Part shown: one piece after another, positions 6,984 to 15,556 of the stretch
Layout of the letters: each line of letters opens with the position of its first letter
Numbering within the stretch: position 1 is the first letter of the stretch
NCBI GenBank assembly: GCA_016285245.1
Contig: JAEEQH010000005.1
Location: 62,001-126,000, forward strand
DNA: 64,000 nucleotides
Reading direction: 5' to 3'
From: Prevotella sp.
GTDB lineage: Bacteria; Bacteroidota; Bacteroidia; Bacteroidales; Bacteroidaceae
Notes under the pieces: generated by a model
The model's input: only the letters and a program-made list of their open reading frames with translations
What the model was told of the DNA's origin: nothing
Databases searched by the model: none
Translations under genes and position numbers: made by a program

Positions 6984-9702
6984 GAACTTATACTTTCTTA
7001 TATTAAGCACGTTACTGTTGATGCCTGTCTCTGGTATGGCAGACAACACGCTCGTCATTGAGCCGTTCGACATTAAGGGCGGAGAAACCAAGAACCTGAT
7101 CATTGATCTGGAGAATGACCAGCCAATTACTCTCGTACAGTTCGAACTACAGTTGCCAGAAGGACTGTCGGTCGAGAAAAAGAATGCCACCAAGTATAAG
7201 ATAGGATTAGAAGGTAATCGTACGGACTTGGAGAATCACTCTATCGGTGTCAACTTTCTAACCGATCCCGAGAAGGGAGATTTCTACCGTATTCTGCTCT
7301 CGTCGACTGATAACATTGAATTAGAAGGTACATCAGGCCCTGTGCTCTATATTACCATCGCGGCAGCTTCCACGTTCAAAAGCGGTACGATCAAACTAAC
7401 TGGTATAGAGTTGGTGTCTCCCGACGAGACACCTTATCACCCCGCAGAAGTAACTCTCTCAATTCTCCCCTCTGTGACCGTCACCATCCAGAATGCGGAA
7501 CGCGCTTATGGCGCTGCCAATCCGGACTTTACGTATACCACGTCGGAGGAGATTGACCTGACGGGAAAGGTGACGTTTGCGACGGAAGCCACGGCCACAT
7601 CGGACGTTGGCGATTATGCCATCACAGGCACATCGACGGCAACGGACGTTAACGTGACGTTCGTCTATGGCACGCTGACGGTGACACCCGCTGCGCTGAC
7701 GGTGACGGCCAACGCCAAGGGCAAGGTGTTTGGCGATGACGACCCAGCCCTGACATACGAGACAACAGGTCTCGTCAACGGTGACCTGCTGACGGGCTCG
7801 CTGACACGTGACGAAGGCGAGAATGTCGGCACCTACGCTATCAAGCAGGGCACGCTGGCTGCCACATTGAACTATACGCTCACCTTTAATGGTGCCAACC
7901 TGACTATCGCCGCGAAGACCGTCACAGAGCCGGTCATCGAGTTCGCTGAGTCGACGTTCACGTACAGCGGCGCAGAGCTGAAGCCTGCCATAACGGTGAA
8001 GGACGGCGAAACAACCATCCCTGCTGAGGAGTACACCGTTGCCTACGACAATAATACGAACGTTGGCAAGGCTACCGTGACGATTACCGACAAGGCCAAC
8101 GGCAACTACACCGTCAGCGGCACGACAACCTTCACCATCACACCGAAGACGGTCACCACGCCGACCATCGTGCTGGCAGAGACTTCTGTCGCATACGACG
8201 GCACGGCGAAGGAGCCTGCCGTAACGGCAGTGAAAGATGGCGAGACGACGATTCCCGCTGAGGAGTACACCGTCAGCTATAGCAATAACACGAACGCTGG
8301 CCCGGCTACCGTGACGATTACCGACAATGACGGCGGCAACTACACCGTCAGCGGCACGACGACCTTCACCATCACGCCGAAGGCTGTCACCGCCCCGACC
8401 ATCGAGCTGGCAGAGTCGTCGTTCACCTACGACGGTACGGCGAAGAAGCCTGTCGTGACGGCTGTGAAGGACGGCGAGACGACGATTCCCGCCGAGGAGT
8501 ACACCGTCAGCTATAGCAATAACACGAACGCCGGCACGGCTACCGTCACGATAGCCGACAAGGACGGCGGCAACTACGCCGTCAGCGGCACGAAAACCTT
8601 CACCATCGCTCCGAAGACCATCACCTCACCTGTGGTGACCCTGGCCAAGACGTCGTTCACATACAGCGGTACGGCTCAGGAGCCCGCCGTGACCGTGAAG
8701 GACGGCGAGACGGCCATCCCCACCTCGGAGTATACCGTCACCTATAGCGGCAACAAGAATGTAGGCACAGCCACCGCCACTGTTACTGACAAGGATGGTG
8801 GTAACTATACGTTCGAGGGCTCGTCGGCATCGTTTACCATCACCAAGGCCATGCTGACGGTGACGGCGCGTAACGCCAGCCGTAAGGTGGACCAAGAGAA
8901 CCCGACATTCGAACTGACATACAGCGGCTTCAAGAACGGCGAGACGGAGAATGTGCTGACCGTGAAGCCTGTAGCCACGACGGAGGCGACGGCCGACAGC
9001 CCTGTCGGCGACTATGTCATTACCGTCAGTGGCGGCGAGGACGAGAACTACGACTTCACCTATGTCAATGGTACGCTGACCATCGCTGAGAAGACAGTCA
9101 TCACCATCACCGCCAAGAACGCGACACGCAAGTATGGCAATGCCAATCCGACGTTCGAATACACCGTCTCGGGTGGCGATATCACGGGTACACCCGAGTT
9201 GACCTGTCAGGCTACGGCCACATCGCCCGTTGGCGAGTACACCATCAAGGTGGGCAAGGGCAGCATCACCACCGATGCCAACTTCGTGTTCAATGACGGT
9301 GCACTGACCGTTGCGAAGGCTCTGCTGAAGGTGACAGCGAAAGACGCCAGCCGCGAAGAGGGCGAGGAGAACCCGACCTTCGAGCTGACATATAGCGGCT
9401 TCAAGAACGGCGAGACGGAGAGTGTGCTGACCGTAAAGCCTGTGGCTACGACGACGGCCACGACCGACACGCCGGAAGGTATGTATCCCATTAACGTCGA
9501 AGGCGGCGAAGCCCAGAACTACGAATTCACCTATGTCTCCGGTACGCTGACCATCACCGAGAAGGAGGTCATCGACGGCATCTCCACCCTCTCCTTGGAG
9601 AAGGTACAGGGCACTGTCTATACCCTGAGCGGACAGCGCGTGGAGAAGCCCCGCAAGGGTCGCCTCTACATTGTCAACGGCCGTAAGGTCGTATTGAAAT
9701 AA
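6970..9702 (+). CDS. Large secreted repeat protein: cohesin-like domain plus MBG/Ig-like repeats
   Basis: The 910-residue product has a signal peptide and a cohesin-like N-terminal domain closely related to the previous gene (DNTLVIEPFDIKGGETKNL). From ~165 onward it is a string of beta-sandwich repeats of two types. One has the ARxxxRxYGxxNPxFxYxxS pattern of MBG-type domains (two before, four after). The other is a block of four ~70-residue Ig-like repeats marked by VKDGETTIPAEEYTVSYSNN and DGGNYTVSGT. It ends in YTLSGQRVEKPRKGRLYIVN plus GRKVVLK, the short C-terminal motif seen on its neighbour. This looks like a long adhesive or scaffold stalk. The nearly identical internal repeats (about 8000-8700) are a recombination target and could vary in copy number between strains. 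Confidence 0.8.
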   Translation: MKTIKNLYFLILSTLLLMPVSGMADNTLVIEPFDIKGGETKNLIIDLENDQPITLVQFELQLPEGLSVEKKNATKYKIGLEGNRTDLENHSIGVNFLTDPEKGDFYRILLSSTDNIELEGTSGPVLYITIAAASTFKSGTIKLTGIELVSPDETPYHPAEVTLSILPSVTVTIQNAERAYGAANPDFTYTTSEEIDLTGKVTFATEATATSDVGDYAITGTSTATDVNVTFVYGTLTVTPAALTVTANAKGKVFGDDDPALTYETTGLVNGDLLTGSLTRDEGENVGTYAIKQGTLAATLNYTLTFNGANLTIAAKTVTEPVIEFAESTFTYSGAELKPAITVKDGETTIPAEEYTVAYDNNTNVGKATVTITDKANGNYTVSGTTTFTITPKTVTTPTIVLAETSVAYDGTAKEPAVTAVKDGETTIPAEEYTVSYSNNTNAGPATVTITDNDGGNYTVSGTTTFTITPKAVTAPTIELAESSFTYDGTAKKPVVTAVKDGETTIPAEEYTVSYSNNTNAGTATVTIADKDGGNYAVSGTKTFTIAPKTITSPVVTLAKTSFTYSGTAQEPAVTVKDGETAIPTSEYTVTYSGNKNVGTATATVTDKDGGNYTFEGSSASFTITKAMLTVTARNASRKVDQENPTFELTYSGFKNGETENVLTVKPVATTEATADSPVGDYVITVSGGEDENYDFTYVNGTLTIAEKTVITITAKNATRKYGNANPTFEYTVSGGDITGTPELTCQATATSPVGEYTIKVGKGSITTDANFVFNDGALTVAKALLKVTAKDASREEGEENPTFELTYSGFKNGETESVLTVKPVATTTATTDTPEGMYPINVEGGEAQNYEFTYVSGTLTITEKEVIDGISTLSLEKVQGTVYTLSGQRVEKPRKGRLYIVNGRKVVLK

Positions 9703-9729
9703 GTATTACAGCGGACTTACATAGACGAT

Positions 9730-9766
9730 AAATGGGGGTGTGCCGATGTTGGCACACCCCCGTTTA
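9730..9766. terminator. Bidirectional terminator between convergent genes
   Basis: A strong hairpin, ATGGGGGTGTGCC and GGCACACCCCCGT around a six-base loop, lies between the convergent repeat-protein and beta-barrel genes. A-rich and T-rich flanks on both sides suit termination in either direction. Confidence 0.75.
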
Positions 9767-9780
9767 TGTCCGTAATAAAA

Positions 9781-10875
9781 TCAGAATAGGCGGAACGAGA
9801 GACGGGCGTTGACCATGGGGAACACCTTGGCCTTGCGTACGAGGCTGACATAGTCACCCACCTTGCCGGGGACGTTCTCGACGTCGTGGATGAGGTCCGT
9901 GCCGTCATGGGTCGTCAGGTGGGGTGTGCCGCCCCAAAACATCACACCGGCATCGAAGCCAATCGTCACGCGGTCGTTGCCCTTCAGCAGACGGCCGTCA
10001 TAGCCGATGCCGACATAGGGCTTGAAGCTGTTCACCTTCATGTCGGCCTTCACCATGCTGTTCTCATCGGGCTCCATAATGTAGGCCTCACCCTTCTTGT
10101 GGATGACGTTCCCCTCTTCGTCGACGACATCGTGCTTGTAGGTGCCGATATAGACACCCATGAGGCCGTAGTCGGCAATGTTCTTATAGCCGCGCTTCAC
10201 GAAGTTGTTCTTCGGGTCGAGATACACGTCATCGAGTTCCTCGGGGAAGTCCTTCTCACGGATGATACCCAGGTCACGCAGTATGCCGATGTTCATCAGC
10301 ACCTCCTTCGCCGTGTGGTCGTAGAAGTACCACTCGTCGTTCAGCACGGGACTGTCCAGCACGCGCTGGCGCAGGTTGTTGAAGAGGTTGATGGCCACGA
10401 GCGTCGACATACTCTCGGTCTTGTTGTAGGCCTCGGCGATCTTCGACGGTCCGAGGCAGAAACCGGCAGATACGTGCCAGTGGCGGTTGTTCTTCAGGGG
10501 GAAGACGTCGACCATGACGTTCCAGTTCCAGAACCTGGGCCGTCCCTGGGTGTATACCTCGCTGTTCACAGGCTGACCGGTGAAGTTCGAGAGGGTGTTC
10601 GACAACTTGTCGAACTTCTGCTTGCTCTCGGCGGCATCCTCGCCCACCTGCACACCGAAGGTCATCGGCACCTCGATGCGTGGCACGTAGCTGAAACCTG
10701 TGCGCAGCCTCACACTCTCGCCGACGGGCATGGCCAGATCGATGCCCAGTCCCGTGGTACCCATGGTGACGGCGGCATCCATGTGGCTGAACAAGTTCTT
10801 CTCTTGCTGCTGTTGTGCTCCGGCGGGGATGGTGGTGCACAGTGCCAATAGGCAGATAGGTAGGACGTTCTTCAT
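9781..10875 (-). CDS. Outer membrane beta-barrel protein, function unknown
   Basis: I use the ATG at 10875, where a signal peptide MKNVLPICLLALCTTIPAGA begins; the ORF-track extension to 11079 covers the intergenic region and terminator. The 364-residue mature protein has alternating hydrophobic strands (GIDLAMPVGESVRLRTGFSY, PYVGIGYDGRLL) and ends in an aromatic residue (LSFRLF), as expected for an outer-membrane beta-barrel. No catalytic motif is recognisable. It is preceded on the same strand by rpmE2, from which it is separated by a terminator. Confidence 0.7.
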   Translation of the reverse strand: MKNVLPICLLALCTTIPAGAQQQQEKNLFSHMDAAVTMGTTGLGIDLAMPVGESVRLRTGFSYVPRIEVPMTFGVQVGEDAAESKQKFDKLSNTLSNFTGQPVNSEVYTQGRPRFWNWNVMVDVFPLKNNRHWHVSAGFCLGPSKIAEAYNKTESMSTLVAINLFNNLRQRVLDSPVLNDEWYFYDHTAKEVLMNIGILRDLGIIREKDFPEELDDVYLDPKNNFVKRGYKNIADYGLMGVYIGTYKHDVVDEEGNVIHKKGEAYIMEPDENSMVKADMKVNSFKPYVGIGYDGRLLKGNDRVTIGFDAGVMFWGGTPHLTTHDGTDLIHDVENVPGKVGDYVSLVRKAKVFPMVNARLSFRLF

Positions 10876-10892
10876 TGTAGTTTGTATTAAGC

Positions 10893-10938
10893 AAAAAAGT
10901 GCGGCCAGGCATATGCAACTACCTTGGACGCACTTTTT
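10893..10938 (-). terminator. Intrinsic terminator downstream of rpmE2
   Basis: On the minus strand AAAAAGTGCG ... CGCACTTTTTT forms a stem around an imperfectly paired interior, followed by a T-run. It separates rpmE2 from the next minus-strand gene. Confidence 0.65.
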
Positions 10939-10966
10939 AGAAGTTTCGAAATGTGGGTGAAATATC

Positions 10967-11221
10967 TTATTTCTTCTGAGCCTTACCGTAGCGGCTAAAG
11001 AACTTGTCGACGCGACCGGCGGTGTCGACGAGCTTGCTCTTACCAGTATAGAACGGGTGAGAGGTGCTTGAGATTTCAACTTTTACCACGGGGTAAGTTT
11101 CGCCTTCGAATTCTACTGTGTCATTGGTCTTTGCTGTAGACTTCGTAAGGAACATATCGCCGTTGGACATGTCCTTGAACACGACGGGGCGATAGTTTTC
11201 GGGATGAATACCTTTTTTCAT
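10967..11221 (-). CDS. rpmE2: 50S ribosomal protein L31, type B
   Basis: The 84-residue protein starts [17 protein letters not shown] and contains [20 protein letters not shown] and FFSRYGK, hallmarks of L31. It lacks the CxxC zinc motif of type A, so it is the zinc-independent type B form. Its length matches the family. A promoter with TTG-N20-TAACTTTG lies directly upstream and a terminator directly downstream, so it appears monocistronic. Confidence 0.97.
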   Translation of the reverse strand: MKKGIHPENYRPVVFKDMSNGDMFLTKSTAKTNDTVEFEGETYPVVKVEISSTSHPFYTGKSKLVDTAGRVDKFFSRYGKAQKK

Positions 11222-11261
11222 TTTGAGTGTTTATTTGTAATGATAATTTGCTTTTGGGCTG

Positions 11262-11292
11262 CAAAGTTACTACTTTTTTTTCGTTCCCGCAA
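11262..11292 (-). promoter_or_regulatory. Bacteroidetes-type promoter of rpmE2
   Basis: On the minus strand TTG (11290-11292), a 20-bp spacer and TAACTTTG (11262-11269) lie about 40 nt upstream of the rpmE2 start. Confidence 0.7.
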
Positions 11293-11352
11293 ACTTTTCC
11301 CGCTTTTTTCCATTTTCTCCGTCGAAAATGGTGGCGTTTCAGAAAAATGCTG

Positions 11353-11360
11353 TATCTTTG
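11353..11360 (+). promoter_or_regulatory. -7 element for the EEP-family lipoprotein gene
   Basis: TATCTTTG lies only nine bases ahead of the ATG at 11370, so the transcript would have an almost absent leader unless the ATG at 11382 is used. No clear -33 TTG is present. Confidence 0.45.
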
Positions 11361-11369
11361 TAGCCAATA

Positions 11370-12506
11370 ATGAAGAAGCTTATGAAAGGATACAGAATAC
11401 TGATTGTAGCGCTCCTGGTGGTTGTCGGGTGCGGAGCACCAGCGGCACAGCAGAAGAAGGCGGCTATTACACAGAACCAGAAGGCGGGCATAGTGCAAAC
11501 CCAGAAAGCGGGTGTCGCGCAGGCTGGTAAGGCGGATGTCTACGCCGTGGGGTTCTACAACCTGGAGAATTTGTTTGACACGATTCACGACCAGCGCAAG
11601 AACGACTACGAGTTCCTGCCCGACGGCACTAACAAGTGGACGTCAGAGAAGTATACGCACAAACTGCGCAACATGGCGCGTGCGCTGGCGGACATGGGTA
11701 CCGACAAGGTGGCTGGTGGCTGTGCGGCCATCGGCGTTGCCGAGGTCGAGAACGCGCGCTGCCTGCGTGACCTCTGCGCCCAGAAGCCGCTGAAAGCACG
11801 CGACATCCGCTACATACACATCGAGGGTCCCGACAACCGCGGCATCGACTGTGCGCTACTCTACAACCCGCGGCTGTTCAAGGTGCGCAACGTGAAGCTC
11901 GTGCCCTACGTCTACGTGAAGCGCGAGGATGCCGGCCGTGCCACGCGCGGTTTCCTCGTGGTCAGCGGTACGATGGGTGGCGAGCACGTGACGATCATCG
12001 TCAACCACCTGCCTTCGCGCGGCGCTCCATCGTTCGCACGCGAGGAGGGCGGCCGTCAGCTGCGTGTCGTCAAGGACTCGCTGCTGCGCGACGACCCTGG
12101 TGTGAAACTGCTCATCATGGGCGACATGAACGACGACCCGCAGGACCGCTCGATGGCTGTCGCGCTGGGTGCCAAGCGCCATATGAAGGACGTCGAGAGC
12201 CCCGGCGGACTGTGGAACCCGTGGTGGGACGTGCTGGCAAAGGGTACAGGCACGCTGGTGTACCAGGGGGCGTGGAACCTCTTCGACCAAATTATCGTCT
12301 CGTCGTCGCTGCTCGACCGCGAGGGCACTGCCACGTCGCTGAAGTTGTGGCAGTGGGAGGTGTTCCGTCGCGACTACCTGCTGCAGCAGCGCGGCCGCCA
12401 TCGTGGCGAGCCTTTCCGCACGTTCTCAGGCGGCAACTGGATTGACGGCTATAGCGACCACCTGCCGACGGTGGTGTATCTGAAGAAAGTGAAAAAGTCG
12501 TTATAA
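11370..12506 (+). CDS. Endonuclease/exonuclease/phosphatase family lipoprotein
   Basis: The N-terminus has a lipoprotein signal (LLVVVGC|GAPA). A linker of four 8-residue units follows (KKAAITQN, QKAGIVQT, QKAGVAQA, GKADVYAV). The body carries EEP-fold motifs: FYNLENLFDT, IGVAEVENARCL (metal-binding Glu), VNHLPSRG, LIMGDMNDDP and YSDHLPTVVYL (catalytic Asp-His). These proteins hydrolyse phosphodiesters; the Bacteroidetes lipoprotein forms have no well-established substrate. The start may be 11370 or 11382, since the -7 box is very close. The stop codon sits in an 8-bp tandem repeat that forms the junction with udk. Confidence 0.85.
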   Translation: MKKLMKGYRILIVALLVVVGCGAPAAQQKKAAITQNQKAGIVQTQKAGVAQAGKADVYAVGFYNLENLFDTIHDQRKNDYEFLPDGTNKWTSEKYTHKLRNMARALADMGTDKVAGGCAAIGVAEVENARCLRDLCAQKPLKARDIRYIHIEGPDNRGIDCALLYNPRLFKVRNVKLVPYVYVKREDAGRATRGFLVVSGTMGGEHVTIIVNHLPSRGAPSFAREEGGRQLRVVKDSLLRDDPGVKLLIMGDMNDDPQDRSMAVALGAKRHMKDVESPGGLWNPWWDVLAKGTGTLVYQGAWNLFDQIIVSSSLLDREGTATSLKLWQWEVFRRDYLLQQRGRHRGEPFRTFSGGNWIDGYSDHLPTVVYLKKVKKSL

Positions 12507-12540
12507 TGACATAACGTTATAACGGCATAACGACATATAG
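12499..12540. repeat. 8-bp tandem repeats (xxATAACG) joining the EEP gene and udk
   Basis: The junction reads as consecutive octamers TTATAATG, ACATAACG, TTATAACG, GCATAACG, ACATATAG. The EEP stop codon lies in the first unit. The same octamer family recurs at 22054-22101 and 53879-53929. Confidence 0.8.
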
Positions 12541-12551
12541 TGAGAGAAAAG

Positions 12552-13166
12552 ATGACAATCATTGGAATTGCGGGTGGCACCGGCTCGGGCAAGACCACCG
12601 TTGTGAAGAGAATCGCCAAGGCGCTGCCGCCCCATTGTGCGGCGGTCATCCCCCTTGACTCGTACTACAACGACACGACGGGCATGACGCCCGAGGAGCG
12701 TAAGCTGATCAACTTCGACCATCCTGACGCGTTCGACTGGAAGTTGCTGACAGAGCACATCCGGCTGCTGAAGGAGGGGAAGGCGGTGGAGCAGCCCACC
12801 TATTCTTATATAGAGAGCAACCGCCAGAAGGAGACCATCCACGTAGACCCTAAGCCGGTCATCATCATCGAGGGTATCATGGCGCTGCACTACAAGAAGC
12901 TGCGCGACATGATGGACCTGAAGATATTCGTGGATACCGACGACGACGTCCGCCTCATCAGGAATATCCGCCGCGACGTCGTTGAGCGCGGACGTACCGT
13001 GGACATGGTGCTCGACCGCTACGAGAAGGTGCTGAAGCCGATGCACGAGCAGTTCATCGAGCCGACGAAGAAGTTCGCCGACCTCATTATCCCTTGGGGC
13101 GGCGACAACAGGACGGGCATCCACATCCTGAAGACGTACATCCAGGGTATCGTCACGGGCGTCTGA
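12552..13166 (+). CDS. udk: Uridine kinase
   Basis: The product has a P-loop GIAGGTGSGKTT at the N-terminus, followed by IPLDSYYND, NFDHPDAFDW and a conserved ERGR stretch, all characteristic of uridine/cytidine kinases of the pyrimidine salvage pathway. The ORF track begins at a GTG (12540); I prefer the ATG at 12552, preceded by GAGAGAAAAG. Length (204 residues) is typical. It may be co-transcribed with the upstream EEP gene. Confidence 0.93.
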   Translation: MTIIGIAGGTGSGKTTVVKRIAKALPPHCAAVIPLDSYYNDTTGMTPEERKLINFDHPDAFDWKLLTEHIRLLKEGKAVEQPTYSYIESNRQKETIHVDPKPVIIIEGIMALHYKKLRDMMDLKIFVDTDDDVRLIRNIRRDVVERGRTVDMVLDRYEKVLKPMHEQFIEPTKKFADLIIPWGGDNRTGIHILKTYIQGIVTGV

Positions 13167-13198
13167 ACAGTCGTCCGGAGGTTAAAAGCAGGGATTGT

Positions 13199-13822
13199 CT
13201 ATTCCTTGATTTCCTCGTACGTGTCGAGCTGCGGCTGCTCCTGCTGCTGCAGCCATTGCTTGCGGTCGCGGTAGAACTTCAGGGCATTGACGAGTTCGAC
13301 AACGCCATAGACGACCATACACCAGCCAAGGATGGTCATCGCCACCTGTAGCGGTGCCATCGGCTTGAGCATGACGTAGAGTCCCGTAAGCAGGATGAGC
13401 GACGGCATCACCCACATCCACAGTCCGATATGTCCGTAGCGGCGTCCCGTGAGGAGGCCCATGAACTGGTTGATGGCTCCGAGTACGAGGAGTATGCCGA
13501 TGATGTACATCAGGGCCGTCACGAACGACTTGGCCATGAGTGCGAGTATCAGTCCGAGGATGATACTACCGATGCCGACGATGGGGAACATCGGCTGCTC
13601 GCCGGCCACGAGCCGTCCCTCGGCGTCATAGATTTTGTACTCGCTCGCGTGGCGCCGCGCCTGTATGTAGCTCAGACACGACAGCACGCCCGAGAGCAGG
13701 AACAGTACGCCGATGGCGATGGTGATACCAGTGACGGTGTTGTCGGGAAACTTAATCAGCAGGACGCCGATGACCAGTGCGCAGATGGCGCGGAAGGCCG
13801 TACTCTGAAATATCTTCTTCAT
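13199..13822 (-). CDS. DUF308/HdeD-like integral membrane protein
   Basis: About six hydrophobic segments are arranged as paired helices (AICALVIGVLLIKFP, TIAIGVLFLLSGVLSCLSYI, VGIGSIILGLILALMAK, LMYIIGILLVLGAINQFMGL, WVMPSLILLTGLYVML and a last one near the C-terminus), as in the HdeD/DUF308 family of small bacterial membrane proteins. The ATG at 13822 is preceded by GTGAGAAG, so the ORF-track start at 13852 is moved. The C-terminal tail is charged and Gln-rich (RKQWLQQQEQPQ). Role unknown; HdeD in E. coli is linked to acid stress, which need not transfer here. Confidence 0.75.
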   Translation of the reverse strand: MKKIFQSTAFRAICALVIGVLLIKFPDNTVTGITIAIGVLFLLSGVLSCLSYIQARRHASEYKIYDAEGRLVAGEQPMFPIVGIGSIILGLILALMAKSFVTALMYIIGILLVLGAINQFMGLLTGRRYGHIGLWMWVMPSLILLTGLYVMLKPMAPLQVAMTILGWCMVVYGVVELVNALKFYRDRKQWLQQQEQPQLDTYEEIKE

Positions 13823-13849
13823 CTTCTCACGATTTTTCGTTTTGTGCTG

Positions 13850-13880
13850 CAAAGTTACTAAACTTTTCGTATCTTTGCAA
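13850..13880. promoter_or_regulatory. Overlapping divergent promoters (membrane protein and phosphatase genes)
   Basis: On the minus strand TTG (13878-13880), N20, TAACTTTG (13850-13857) faces the DUF308 gene. On the plus strand TATCTTTG (13870-13877) faces the histidine phosphatase gene. The plus -7 box adjoins the minus -33 box, so the two promoters probably compete for polymerase. Confidence 0.55.
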
Positions 13881-13895
13881 GCAAATTGCGTAAAG

Positions 13896-14408
13896 ATGAT
13901 GAAAACGGTTCTATTTTTAGCGCGTCACGGCGAGACGGTGGACAACGCGAACAAGATTATGCAGGGACAGACGCAGGGGCAGCTCAACGACGAGGGCCGG
14001 CGCCAGGCTGAGGAGTTGGCGCACCAAATGGCCTCGGAGCCGCTGGACGCCGTGGTGGCCAGCGACCTACACCGGTCGGTGGAGACGGCGCTCATCGTGG
14101 CTGCGCCGCATGGTCTGGAAGTGGTCGAGACGCCGCTGCTGCGCGAGCGCGACTGGGGCAGCTTCACGGGACGCTATATCCCCGACTTGAAGGACGCTGT
14201 GTGGCCCGACGACATCGAGACACTCGAGGCGCTACAGTCACGTGCGCGCGCGTTCCTTGATTATATCCGTAGTCATTACGAGGGAAAAACAGTGCTTGCC
14301 GTAGGACACGGTATCGTCAACAAGGCGATACAGGCTGTGTTCTACGGCAAGCAGATGCCTCAGGTGGAGCGTATGACCAACTGCGAGGTACGCAGGTTGG
14401 AACTTTAG
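13896..14408 (+). CDS. Histidine phosphatase family protein (phosphoglycerate mutase-like)
   Basis: The N-terminal LARHGETVDN is the RHG signature with the phospho-accepting His. ASDLHRSVETA, ERDWGSFTGR and VGHGIVNKA (second catalytic His) complete the active site. At 170 residues it fits the small phosphatase branch (CobC/PhoE-like) rather than glycolytic mutase. I chose the ATG at 13896 (MMKTVLFLARHG) because the ORF-track start lies within the divergent promoters. No linked cobalamin genes are present, so the substrate is open. Confidence 0.85.
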   Translation: MMKTVLFLARHGETVDNANKIMQGQTQGQLNDEGRRQAEELAHQMASEPLDAVVASDLHRSVETALIVAAPHGLEVVETPLLRERDWGSFTGRYIPDLKDAVWPDDIETLEALQSRARAFLDYIRSHYEGKTVLAVGHGIVNKAIQAVFYGKQMPQVERMTNCEVRRLEL

Positions 14409-14428
14409 CTGGTATTCTTTCTGGCGCT

Positions 14429-15430
14429 TTAGCGGCGGCCACCGAAGTGTCCGTGGCTGCTGGACGAGCTGCGGCCCACGTTGCTGCTGGAGGAGCGACT
14501 GCCGCTGACAGAGCTGCGGCTACCGATGCTGCTGCTCGAACGGCCACCGAAGCTGCGGGTTGCGCTGCCGATGCTGCCCGTGGTGGGACGGCTGGGCGTG
14601 GTCGTTGCAGGACGGCTGGGCGTGGTGGTCTGCGGACGGCTGGTGCTGCTGCCACCGAAGTTGCGGCTGGGCGTAGCTGGCGTGGTGGTCTGCGGACGGC
14701 TGGGCGTAGCAGGTGTCTGCGTAGCCGTGCCGCTGCCACTGCCGAAGTGACGGTTCGTGGCGGCGCCGTTGTCCTGCGGACGGCCCTCGCTGCCCATGCT
14801 GCGACCGCGGTTGCCGAAGGAGCCGTTGTCATGGCCTCTACGTCCGGCTGTGACACGTGTCGAGCTGTTGCCACGATAGGAGCCGCGGCTGTTGCGGAAG
14901 TCTCCGCGATCCCACTTCGAGCGCATTCCGAAGTGCTGGCTGTTGTCGCGCAGGGCAGGACGGAAGTGGTCGATGCGGCCGTGGTAGTAGCTGCGTCCGC
15001 CGTTCATGTGCCAGGCGTGTCCGCCGCGGTAGGTGGCGTAGAAGTGCGGGCGTCCGAAGTAGAAGTAGTCACGGACAGTATAGCGGGCGTAGATGCCGAA
15101 GTGCCAGTGTCCTGCGCTCCAGTAGAGCGGACGGTAGAAGTAGGTGGCTGCTACGAAGGCGTCCCACTGCCACTGGTAGAGGATGTAGCTCATGTCCAGA
15201 TTGCGGCGCTCCCAGTAGGGGCCGTAGACGTCGTTGTAGCTCGTCACACCCATCAGGTAGTCGAGGTTGATCTCGTAGGCGGCCTCGTACTGTGCATCCG
15301 TGAGGTTCAGCTCGTAGGCCATCTTGTCGGTGAGGAACAGAGCCTCGTTGCGGGCCTGCTCGTAGCTCATTGCACTTGCCGACAGGGTTGTTGTCAGCAT
15401 CACCATCAGTGCGAATATCATCTTCTTCAT
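14429..15430 (-). CDS. Exported protein with Ser/Arg/Gly/Thr-rich low-complexity tail
   Basis: A signal peptide (MKKMIFALMVMLTTTLSASA) precedes a compact ~120-residue N-terminal region containing NEALFLTDKMAYELNLTDAQ and aromatic-rich strands. Residues ~150-333 are low complexity: Arg/Gly/Asn-rich, then TPATPSRP and TTTPSRP repeats, then long Ser runs ending in HGHFGGRR. The N-terminal pattern resembles small periplasmic proteins that sense or bind metal or stress signals (helix with regular Asp/Glu), but I do not recognise a family. The repetitive tail makes spurious ORFs on the opposite strand (14447-15523), which I discard. Confidence 0.7.
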   Translation of the reverse strand: MKKMIFALMVMLTTTLSASAMSYEQARNEALFLTDKMAYELNLTDAQYEAAYEINLDYLMGVTSYNDVYGPYWERRNLDMSYILYQWQWDAFVAATYFYRPLYWSAGHWHFGIYARYTVRDYFYFGRPHFYATYRGGHAWHMNGGRSYYHGRIDHFRPALRDNSQHFGMRSKWDRGDFRNSRGSYRGNSSTRVTAGRRGHDNGSFGNRGRSMGSEGRPQDNGAATNRHFGSGSGTATQTPATPSRPQTTTPATPSRNFGGSSTSRPQTTTPSRPATTTPSRPTTGSIGSATRSFGGRSSSSIGSRSSVSGSRSSSSNVGRSSSSSHGHFGGRR

Positions 15431-15478
15431 GTTCTTGAGTTTTTATCGGTTCGACATTCTGTTTTCTGTTCTCTGGTG

Positions 15479-15509
15479 CAAAGTAACAGCTTTTTCCGAA
15501 CCTGTGCAA
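15479..15509 (-). promoter_or_regulatory. Promoter of the low-complexity exported protein gene
   Basis: Minus-strand TTG (15507-15509), N20, TTACTTTG (15479-15486), about 50 nt before the start at 15430. Confidence 0.6.
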
Positions 15510-15556
15510 AGGATTTTCCCTAAACCCGCGGGGGAAAATCCCTACTTCTTCAAAAA

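Noticed and set aside
14447-15523. 358-residue plus-strand ORF rich in Ala/Val
   Set aside because: It is the reverse-strand shadow of the Ser/Arg/Gly-rich exported protein; no start signal or family features.
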